Shown here in pieces: positions 34,134 to 40,290 of a DNA stretch of 64,000 bases. The first letter of the stretch is position 1; every line of letters begins with the position of its first letter. Source of the DNA: Bacteroidota bacterium (GTDB lineage Bacteria; Bacteroidota; Bacteroidia; Chitinophagales; Chitinophagaceae); NCBI GenBank assembly GCA_005882315.1, contig VBAR01000001.1, forward strand, positions 1,685,736 to 1,749,735. The letters are read 5' to 3'. The notes beneath the pieces are model-generated. The model was not told where the DNA came from, made no database searches, and was given only the letters and a program-made list of their open reading frames with translations. The position numbers and the translations under genes were made by a program.

Positions 34134-34139
34134 TAGTTT

Positions 34140-34349
34140 ATGCATGAACATAAATCCTGTCCAAGGTGCAAAAATAATTTTGAATGCAAGCCTGGAAATA
34201 TTACCCAGTGCCAGTGTTACGGATTTAAAATAACTGATGAACTGCGTGTTTATATGGAGCAGCGCTATCATGATTGTCTTTGCAGAAATTGCCTCGAGTA
34301 TCTTTCACATGAGCTCAACTTCTTTAAAGAGAAATATATTTTCAGATAG
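34140..34349 (+). CDS. Small cysteine-rich CWC family protein
   Basis: The 69-residue product has CPRC, CKPGNITQCQC and CLCRNCL, nine cysteines in total, matching the cysteine-rich CWC type of zinc-binding protein. Proteins of this type are frequent next to cobalamin-related genes in Bacteroidota, which fits its place behind btuB. However, a terminator intervenes, so it may be expressed only by read-through or from its own promoter. No enzymatic role is known to me. Confidence 0.75.
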   Translation: MHEHKSCPRCKNNFECKPGNITQCQCYGFKITDELRVYMEQRYHDCLCRNCLEYLSHELNFFKEKYIFR

Positions 34350-34373
34350 CTACATTTGCAGAAACCAGTGATT

Positions 34374-34484
34374 ATGCCATTAGGTAAAGCAGGTTTATTA
34401 ACAGTACGAAAATTTTTTGGTGTAATTTTGCTGACTATTGCCGTGAAAGTGTTTACAACTAATGCACCGGTATTAGTAAAGTAG
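34374..34484 (+). pseudogene. Relic of a marC gene (3' end)
   Basis: The 36-codon open stretch begins MPLGKAGLLTVRKFFGVILLT and continues to AVKVFTTN and stop. This matches the last transmembrane helix and tail of Bacteroidota MarC family membrane proteins (GKxGLxxLRKxFGIILLAIAIKLF). The rest of the gene is missing: upstream is the CWC gene. It is the 3' remnant of a MarC gene that once lay before the tRNA-Arg genes. Confidence 0.65.
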
Positions 34485-34488
34485 TTTG

Positions 34489-34548
34489 GCCTCGTAGTAC
34501 AATGCCCGCCCGGCTGACACCAGTCGGACGGGGATAGTACAAGGGTTT
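34489..34548 (+). pseudogene. tRNA-Arg fragment (copy 1), 5' half with D-loop insertion
   Basis: It matches the intact tRNA-Arg at 34574 over the 5' acceptor strand, D-arm and start of the anticodon arm (GCCTCGTAGTACAATG, then GATAGTACAAGGGTTT). A 28-base palindrome interrupts the D-loop. Homology stops exactly after TTT of the anticodon loop, between positions 33 and 34. There is no 3' half, so it cannot make a tRNA. Confidence 0.85.
34505..34532. repeat. REP-like 28-base palindrome in tRNA-Arg copy 1
   Basis: Arms CCCGCCCGGCTG and CAGTCGGACGGG pair over 12 positions, with one mismatch and one G-T pair, around the 4-base loop ACAC. It is far more GC-rich than its surroundings. A copy differing by one base lies at 34907-34934. 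Confidence 0.85.
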
Positions 34549-34573
34549 AAATCAAATCGGTTCTTATTAACCG

Positions 34574-34643
34574 GCCTCGTAGTACAATGGATAGTATAAG
34601 GGTTTCCGAAGCCCCAGATCCCAGTTCGATTCTGGGCGAGGCT
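34574..34643 (+). tRNA. tRNA-Arg (anticodon CCG)
   Basis: Acceptor strands GCCTCGT and GCGAGGC pair over 7 positions; the T arm CCCAG-TTCGATT-CTGGG is perfect; the anticodon loop TTCCGAA gives CCG, read as arginine. The anticodon stem is slightly weak (A-C at its outer end, T-G at its inner end). The D-loop has GG as expected (AATGGATA). It is the only intact copy in a cluster of three. The 3' CCA is not encoded, normal for Bacteroidota. Confidence 0.85.
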
Positions 34644-34657
34644 ACAAAAATTTAAGA

Positions 34658-34879
34658 ATGTATTTTGCTTATGTTATTAAAAGCATTGAGCATGACTATT
34701 TGTATAAAGGGCATTGTCAGGATTTAGAAAAAAGAATTCATCAACATAACTCCGGAATGACTGAATCAATCAGGCCCTATATTCCTTTTAAACTTATTTA
34801 TTGCGAGCAATTTGAGACTGAGAGAGAAGCGATTGAAAGAGAAAAATATTTTAATCTGCAGCTGGTAGAAGATTCCTAA
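34658..34879 (+). CDS. GIY-YIG nuclease family protein
   Basis: The 73-residue product has the small GIY-YIG fold: AYVIKS and LYKGHCQDLEKRIHQHNSG (the YIG position reads YKG, with the conserved Arg and His-Asn), and the catalytic Glu region EREAIEREKYF. Family members are usually 80-95 residues, so the C-terminus here (NLQLVEDS) may be shortened. Single-domain GIY-YIG nucleases include homing-type enzymes; substrate unknown. It starts 14 bases after the intact tRNA-Arg and ends 11 bases before a second interrupted copy, so tRNA sequences frame it on both sides. Confidence 0.85.
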   Translation: MYFAYVIKSIEHDYLYKGHCQDLEKRIHQHNSGMTESIRPYIPFKLIYCEQFETEREAIEREKYFNLQLVEDS

Positions 34880-34890
34880 AAATGAAATTG

Positions 34891-34988
34891 AACTCTTAGT
34901 ACAATGCCCGCCCGGCTGACGCCAGTCGGACGGGGATAGTATAAGGGTTTCCGAAGCCCCAGATCCCAGTTCGATTCTGGGCGAGGCT
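34891..34988 (+). pseudogene. tRNA-Arg copy 3, interrupted D-loop and broken acceptor
   Basis: From 34935 to 34992 it is identical to the intact copy for 58 bases. The same palindrome as in copy 1 splits the D-loop (34907-34934). The 5' acceptor strand is AACTCTT instead of GCCTCGT, breaking three of seven pairs. It is most likely a pseudo-tRNA. Confidence 0.85.
34907..34934. repeat. REP-like 28-base palindrome in tRNA-Arg copy 3
   Basis: Same palindrome as at 34505-34532 with one base changed in the loop (ACGC). It lies at the same point of the D-loop, between the two G bases of the GG pair. Confidence 0.85.
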
Positions 34989-35000
34989 ACAAGTTTTAGT

Positions 35001-35243
35001 TCAATAGAGAATAAAATAGAACTTATATAAAGGAAAAGCATTCCGTAAATAACCTTGAGCCTGAACATTCCCGGAACTATTAACTGCTTTTATGTCAAAC
35101 GGATTAATCAGGTAGTTGTTTTTCCATCCATATTCAATGGAGTTATTGTCATAGGGTGAATCTCCCGCATAATACTTTGCCGAAACAAATAATAATGCAG
35201 TTGAAATTATTATCCCTATCAATATGGAAGACTTGCTAACCAT
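35001..35243 (-). CDS. Hypothetical single-helix membrane or exported protein
   Basis: The 80-residue product has an N-terminal hydrophobic segment (SILIGIIISTALLFVSAKYYAG), either a signal anchor or signal peptide, and then a polar, Asn/Tyr-rich region (SPYDNNSIEYGWKNNYLINPF) to the end YKFYFILY. No family was recognised. It follows the HTH gene on the same strand after a gap of 60 bases and may be in its transcript. Confidence 0.5.
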   Translation of the reverse strand: MVSKSSILIGIIISTALLFVSAKYYAGDSPYDNNSIEYGWKNNYLINPFDIKAVNSSGNVQAQGYLRNAFPLYKFYFILY

Positions 35244-35303
35244 TTCTTTTATTCTTCATCTTATATAAGGTTATCATCATTTCCTGGTTTTGAACAGTAC
35301 AGA

Positions 35304-35507
35304 TCAATCAACGTATTCCAAAATATCTCCGGGTTGACAGTTCAATGCTTTACAAATTGCTTCGAGTGTACTAAAGCGAATGGCTTTTGCTTTACCCGTT
35401 TTTAAAATAGACAGGTTTGATAAAGTCAGCCCCACCTTTTCAGAAAGTTCGTTTAACGACATCTTTCTTTTAGCCATCATGACATCTAAGTTTACTATTA
35501 GTGGCAT
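35304..35507 (-). CDS. Cro/C1-type HTH transcriptional regulator (YozG-like)
   Basis: The 67-residue protein is a single helix-turn-helix domain: MMAKRKMSLNELSEKVGLT, SNLSILKTGKAKAIRFSTLEAICKALNC and QPGDILEYV are the hallmarks of the YozG-like group that is routinely paired with a DUF2975 membrane protein. It starts 2 bases after the DUF2975 gene ends. It probably controls its own operon. Confidence 0.88.
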   Translation of the reverse strand: MPLIVNLDVMMAKRKMSLNELSEKVGLTLSNLSILKTGKAKAIRFSTLEAICKALNCQPGDILEYVD

Positions 35508-35509
35508 AG

Positions 35510-36058
35510 TTATACGGTTAATTCGTTTTCAGATTGGATTTCGATTCCTCTTTTAAAAATCTGTGCAACTATAAAAAGTGTAATACTCATAAAGAACCAG
35601 ACATCAGCTCCGCCCAGGCGTAAATGTTCTGTATCGGGCATTTTCACACCTTGCTTAACTAACCACCCGGTATATTTAACTCCCCATGCCGTGAATAAAC
35701 CTATTCCAAAAGTCAAACAGGATACTTTAATAATAAAAAGTCTCACTTCATTACTGAATGGCTGAGACAGGTTCAACTTTTTATCGTGCAAAATTTTTAT
35801 GACCAGATAAAATATACATGCCTTAAGTACTCCTGTAATGCTTATCAGCAATGTTTCTGCAAAAAAATGTCCCCGGTCATATTCATAAAGGCCCGACAAA
35901 TCATTTCCCTCCCAAAATGTTTTTGCATTAATTGGATTTATCACCAGCGTATAAAAAGCACTGAATATAGAACCACCAGCTTCAATGCATACGCCTATAA
36001 ATATTATCCATGAAAGGATATACAGGACTCTTAAAACCTGTTTTGTTGTAATTGACAT
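35510..36058 (-). CDS. DUF2975 domain membrane protein
   Basis: A 182-residue protein with four hydrophobic segments (VLYILSWIIFIGVCIEAGGSIF, FFAETLLISITGVLKACIFYLVI, LFIIKVSCLTFGIGLFTAWGV, VWFFMSITLFIVAQIFKRG). This pattern fits DUF2975, whose genes nearly always precede a small HTH regulator, as here. The pair may respond to a membrane or metabolite signal; the role is unknown. Confidence 0.82.
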   Translation of the reverse strand: MSITTKQVLRVLYILSWIIFIGVCIEAGGSIFSAFYTLVINPINAKTFWEGNDLSGLYEYDRGHFFAETLLISITGVLKACIFYLVIKILHDKKLNLSQPFSNEVRLFIIKVSCLTFGIGLFTAWGVKYTGWLVKQGVKMPDTEHLRLGGADVWFFMSITLFIVAQIFKRGIEIQSENELTV

Positions 36059-36200
36059 TTTAATTAAGTTTTAAAATTAGGACACAAACATAAATAAATA
36101 TTTATTGATAAACAATAAATATTTTCCTTTTATAGGAAAATATTTTCCGATACCTTAATTTAAGAAAATAAGTGCTTGGATGTCAAGAAAGTAAATATTT

Positions 36201-36238
36201 ATAAAAAAAGTCCCCAGGTATCTGAAGACTTTTTTTAT
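36201..36238 (-). terminator. Bidirectional terminator after the phosphate transporter
   Basis: ATAAAAAAAGTC/GACTTTTTTTAT is a 12-bp stem with an inner CAG/CTG stem. It lies 22 bases past the PiT stop on the minus strand. Both flanks are A/T tracts, so it can stop transcription either way. Confidence 0.75.
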
Positions 36239-36259
36239 AAATATTTTAGTTAGGCTGAT

Positions 36260-37969
36260 CTATAAGAATAATCTTACAATATGATAAACACCTGCTGCTA
36301 ACAATGCGCTAACGGGAATGGTAAGTATCCATGCCCAGATAAGATTAATAGTAACACCCCATCTTACTGCAGAAAGACGCTTAGTGGCGCCAACACCCAT
36401 GATACTGCCTGTGATTGTATGTGTAGTTGAAACTGGTATTCCCATTTGCCCGGTAAAGAATAATGTGAATGCACCTGCTGTTTCTGCAGCCACACCTTCC
36501 AGTGGAGTTACTTTTGTAATTTTTGTTCCCATCGTTTTTATGATCTTCCAACCACCGCTCATCGTACCTAATCCGATTGACATATAACAGGCTACCGGTA
36601 CCCATCCGGGTAAATGACTAAAATCCTGAATATTTCCGCTGGCGATGAGTGCGGCGCCGATAATACCCATTACTTTTTGTGCATCATTACCACCATGACC
36701 GATACTGAATGCTGCAGAACTGAACAACTGTAACTTTTTAAACATCTTGCCAATGCGATGGGCCGTTGGTTTTTTTATTTTTTCAGAATACAGGTAAACG
36801 AGGGAGAAGAATATAGCTGTAAAAACAATGCCCCAGGCTATCACTTTATTATCTGCTTTCAGAATATCGCCTTTAAAAGATTTTTCTATATTGAAACTGT
36901 TGACCTTCTTTTTTACCTCTTCAATATTCTGTGGTTGAATAGGATAAATGGCATTCATGATGATAAGGGCACTATCCAGGGAAACTTCTTTATCCAGGTA
37001 TTGTTTTACCGGTCCCTTATATTTTTCAGTAAGTTCTTTTGCTTTATCGAATTCCTCTTTTTTCAATTTGTTCTCAACAGATACTGACTCAAGGATCAAA
37101 TAATCATTCGCATTACGGATATCATCTTTCAGTTTACTTACTTCAATATCTTTCAGCCATCCTTCATCGTAAGATTTTTTTGCGATATACTCTGCTCCCA
37201 GTTTATCATAGTCTTCCAAAAGCGGTTTCATTTTATTGAAAATAACTGATGCCTTTTCCAGTTTACCTTTTGTAGAGTTGAGTTCAGCTGTTAAAGTACT
37301 GTCGCCCGGTTTCGCTTCCAGTTTGTCAGTAGCTGTTGTTATATCATGTTCGTATTTATCAATCTTTAAAAATTTCTCCGTGGTCTCCATCATTTTATTA
37401 TTCTCAAACCGGTCGAATAATAAGAAGGTAATGGTGGTAGCCACTGCGATGATCACAATACGTAACCAGATATTACGCATAACTGTAACGATGGTGATAA
37501 AAATTGAAATAGCCATACCGATCAAAGGAGCAAGAAAAATGAAGAGCACCGTTTTGATGATGACATCACTTTCTACCACTTTTGCCCATGAAATACCGAT
37601 ACCTTTTATGCTGATAGCATGTGCAATTGCAGCCCCTGCAAAACCACCGATCAAAGTATGAGAAGATGAAGAAGGAATTCCATACCACCATGTCAGCAGG
37701 TTCCACATGATCGCTGCAATTAATCCCGATAAAATTACCGGCAGTGTAATGAATTCTTTTGCTACGGTTTTACTGATCGTGTTGGCAACTGCGTGGTCCT
37801 GGAAAATCCAGTAAGCAACAACATTAAATATGGCAGCCCATAACACAGCCTGGAAAGGGGTTAACACTTTCGTGGAAACAACAGTGGCGATGGAGTTGGC
37901 GGCATCATGAAAGCCATTGATATAGTCGAAAATTAAAGCAAGTATGATGATGACGATAACAAGAGTCAT
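36260..37969 (-). CDS. pit: Inorganic phosphate transporter, PiT family
   Basis: A 569-residue sodium- or proton-coupled phosphate permease. The two PiT signatures are GFHDAANSIATVVSTKVLTP at the N-terminus and GHGGNDAQKVMGIIGAAL in the second half, each in paired hydrophobic segments. Between them (about residues 180-400) is a long charged, largely helical cytoplasmic region, larger than in E. coli PitA. The gene follows a DUF47 accessory protein gene by 96 bases, the usual Pit-accessory pair. Confidence 0.93.
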   Translation of the reverse strand: MTLVIVIIILALIFDYINGFHDAANSIATVVSTKVLTPFQAVLWAAIFNVVAYWIFQDHAVANTISKTVAKEFITLPVILSGLIAAIMWNLLTWWYGIPSSSSHTLIGGFAGAAIAHAISIKGIGISWAKVVESDVIIKTVLFIFLAPLIGMAISIFITIVTVMRNIWLRIVIIAVATTITFLLFDRFENNKMMETTEKFLKIDKYEHDITTATDKLEAKPGDSTLTAELNSTKGKLEKASVIFNKMKPLLEDYDKLGAEYIAKKSYDEGWLKDIEVSKLKDDIRNANDYLILESVSVENKLKKEEFDKAKELTEKYKGPVKQYLDKEVSLDSALIIMNAIYPIQPQNIEEVKKKVNSFNIEKSFKGDILKADNKVIAWGIVFTAIFFSLVYLYSEKIKKPTAHRIGKMFKKLQLFSSAAFSIGHGGNDAQKVMGIIGAALIASGNIQDFSHLPGWVPVACYMSIGLGTMSGGWKIIKTMGTKITKVTPLEGVAAETAGAFTLFFTGQMGIPVSTTHTITGSIMGVGATKRLSAVRWGVTINLIWAWILTIPVSALLAAGVYHIVRLFL

Positions 37970-37973
37970 AAGC

Positions 37974-38060
37974 TTGATTTGCGGATTAGCAGATTTGCGG
38001 ATATGTTGATTTGGTTATCATGAAGATCTATTCGCAAACCCACATATTGATTCATTCGCA
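37974..38060. repeat. Word repeats in the gap between DUF47 and pit
   Basis: TTGATTTGCGGATTA (37974-37988) is identical to 10411-10425. It is followed by GATTTGCGGATATG and, on the other side, ATTCGCAAACCC and ATTCGCACAA words, which form an imperfect inverted array. It occupies nearly the whole gap between the two cotranscribed genes. Confidence 0.6.
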
Positions 38061-38065
38061 CAATT

Positions 38066-38713
38066 TTATGCGTATTTAATAATGATGGATTCGATCACAT
38101 TTGCGGCATCCTCACATTTATCAGTGGCAATTTCCATTACCTGGTAGATCTCTCTTTTCTTGATCACTTCTTTTGCATCAGGTTCAGTTTCAAAAAGCCG
38201 CTCAATACTCATATCAAACAGGTCATCGGCCTGGTTTTCCAAGCTATTTATTTTTACCAGCGATTCAGTTACTGCTTTCATGTTTTTCATGCCCCGTAAT
38301 TCTATAACAGCTTTTCTTACTTCCGCGGCACTTATTTGAATTACTTCCGCCAGTTTTTGAATACCCATATCATTGGTATTCACTTTATAGAAATTCATTT
38401 TTTTGGCTGAGGCATAAATATAATCAGCAATGTCATCCAGTGATGTGGCGAGATAGTGAATATCTTCACGGTCAAACGGGGTAATAAAATTGCGGCCCAG
38501 TTCGGTAAAAATATTGTGGGTGAGATTATCATTTTCATGTTCAAGGTCTTCTATCTGGCTTAGGATCGCTATTTTTTTGTCACCATCGGATTCGGCTACA
38601 AGATCCCTCAGTTTATCGCTCATAATGGAAACATTTGCCGCTACTTTTTCGAATAAGTCATAAAATATCTTATTCTTAGGCATGAAGATCGAGAGAATAG
38701 AATTGAGGGCCAT
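38066..38713 (-). CDS. DUF47/PhoU-like Pit accessory protein
   Basis: A 215-residue cytoplasmic all-helical protein of the DUF47 (TIGR00153) group, related to PhoU. It has FMPKNKIFYDLFEKVA, EHENDNLTHNIFTELGRNFITPFDREDIHYLATSLDDIADYIYA-type sequence (given in part) and VMEIATDKCEDAANVIESI. These proteins regulate the adjacent PiT transporter. The gene is divergent from the porin gene at 38900, so it shares an upstream region with it. Confidence 0.9.
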   Translation of the reverse strand: MALNSILSIFMPKNKIFYDLFEKVAANVSIMSDKLRDLVAESDGDKKIAILSQIEDLEHENDNLTHNIFTELGRNFITPFDREDIHYLATSLDDIADYIYASAKKMNFYKVNTNDMGIQKLAEVIQISAAEVRKAVIELRGMKNMKAVTESLVKINSLENQADDLFDMSIERLFETEPDAKEVIKKREIYQVMEIATDKCEDAANVIESIIIKYA

Positions 38714-38899
38714 ATATAATCTATTTAGTTGGTTGCGAAGATACCGGGAGCTCTTTGCCCCGGTTGCTGAAGATACAGAGTTAATAATAATTTAATATAG
38801 AAGTAATAATTAGATAATGACGAGGTAACACAGGTTTCATATACATACTGCTTACTTTGCTGCCAGATTAATGAATCATTAATTCAATATTATTTAATA

Positions 38900-40216
38900 A
38901 TGAAGCTAATATTAAGAGGTTTTATCATTTCGGTTATTTGTCTTCAGTCGATGAGTTCCAGCGGTCAACGCTATCTAACTGATATTGATTCTTCCTTTTT
39001 TATTAAAGATACCGTCAGGCCACTGATAAGAAGGTTTGAAAATATAATCATAGCTGGGTATATGCAGCCGCAATTCCAGGTAGCGGAGTCTGAGGGAGCC
39101 CCCTCATTTGCGGGTGGTGCTTTTTCTCCTTATTCTAAAAGCCGGTTTATGTTACGAAGGGCTCGGCTAAGAGTTGATTACCTCCTGAAGTCAAAGGAGA
39201 ATTTCCCGAAAGCGTTATTCGTTTTTCAGATCGATGCTACTGAAAGGGGAGTAATTGTAAGGGATATGTATATACGACTGTTTGAAACCAAAAAGAATAA
39301 CTTTTCTGTCACTACCGGTTTATTTGCCCGGCCATTTGGATATGAGGTAAACCTGAGTTCTTCCGTACGGGAAACACCCGAAAGAGGACGTATGTCACAA
39401 ATACTGATGCCGAGTGAAAGAGATCTTGGCGTTATGATCTCATTTGAACCCCTGGACAAAAAGCACAAACTAAAACACGTTAAGCTTGATGGAGGGTTTT
39501 TCAATGGACAGGGCGTGGCAGGCACTACTGATTTTGATAATTACAAAGATTTCATAAGCCGTCTTTATATAAAGCCTTATATAATTAAAAGAACTGAGTT
39601 GAGCGGTGGAATTTCCTTCTTAAGGGGGGGCTGGCAAAACGGAACAAAATATGTTTATCACAGCGGTACTGCAGTTAATGGCGATAAAATTTTTGTTATT
39701 GACTCGTCATCGTCAAACCTGGGAAAGTCTGCCCCACGTCATTATTATGGAGGCGATATGCAATTTAAAATTCATAATAAGTGGGGAGATACGGAATTTA
39801 GGGCAGAACATTGGTTTGGAACGCAACCCGGAACGAGTACCAGTACTGCCAACCCAGGCACTTTACCAAATAATAATGGAGTACCATTACCGACCTATGT
39901 CCGTCATTTTAATGGCTCATTCTTTTATTTTCTTCAAAATATAGTTAATGCAAAACATCAACTGCTTTTTAAATACGACTGGTACGACCCTAATATCAAA
40001 GTAAGTGGCGAGGAAATCGGTAAACCGGGAACCAATCTCACGGCTGCTGATATAAAGTTTTCTACGTTTGGTTTTGGCTATGCTCATTATTTCAGCACGC
40101 AAATCAAAGTGATACTTTATTATGATATTGTAAATAATGAAATTACACAGCTTGCTGGTTATACTACCGACCTGGAAGACAACATCTTCACTTGCCGCCT
40201 GCAGTTCCGGTTCTGA
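38900..40216 (+). CDS. Porin, phosphate-selective O/P type
   Basis: A 438-residue precursor with signal peptide (ILRGFIISVICLQSMSSSG). The mature part has GYMQPQFQVAES, SRFMLRRARLRVDYLL, TTGLFARPFGYEVNLSSSVRETPERGRMSQILMPSERDLG, typical of OprO/OprP-like porins, and ends in a strand with terminal Phe (CRLQFRF). It should form a trimeric outer membrane channel, probably for phosphate or polyphosphate. It is divergent from DUF47/pit and upstream of a TonB receptor gene. Confidence 0.82.
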   Translation: MKLILRGFIISVICLQSMSSSGQRYLTDIDSSFFIKDTVRPLIRRFENIIIAGYMQPQFQVAESEGAPSFAGGAFSPYSKSRFMLRRARLRVDYLLKSKENFPKALFVFQIDATERGVIVRDMYIRLFETKKNNFSVTTGLFARPFGYEVNLSSSVRETPERGRMSQILMPSERDLGVMISFEPLDKKHKLKHVKLDGGFFNGQGVAGTTDFDNYKDFISRLYIKPYIIKRTELSGGISFLRGGWQNGTKYVYHSGTAVNGDKIFVIDSSSSNLGKSAPRHYYGGDMQFKIHNKWGDTEFRAEHWFGTQPGTSTSTANPGTLPNNNGVPLPTYVRHFNGSFFYFLQNIVNAKHQLLFKYDWYDPNIKVSGEEIGKPGTNLTAADIKFSTFGFGYAHYFSTQIKVILYYDIVNNEITQLAGYTTDLEDNIFTCRLQFRF

Positions 40217-40290
40217 GTTAACAATTCGGTAATACTGGCTTCACTTTGGCATAACCTTGTGGCAATTCCTTTGCAGCATAATTAACAGAT

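Noticed and set aside
34489-34988. Three functional tRNA genes
   Set aside because: Copy 1 has no 3' half; copy 3 has a 28-base D-loop insertion and three broken acceptor pairs. Only copy 2 is accepted.
34766-35068. 100-residue minus-strand frame across GIY-YIG and tRNA copy 3
   Set aside because: It crosses the tRNA-like copy and a clear GIY-YIG gene, and reads like translated tRNA (SPRIELGSGASETLILSP).
37236-37661. 141-residue plus-strand frame within pit
   Set aside because: Hydrophobic shadow of a membrane protein gene on the opposite strand.
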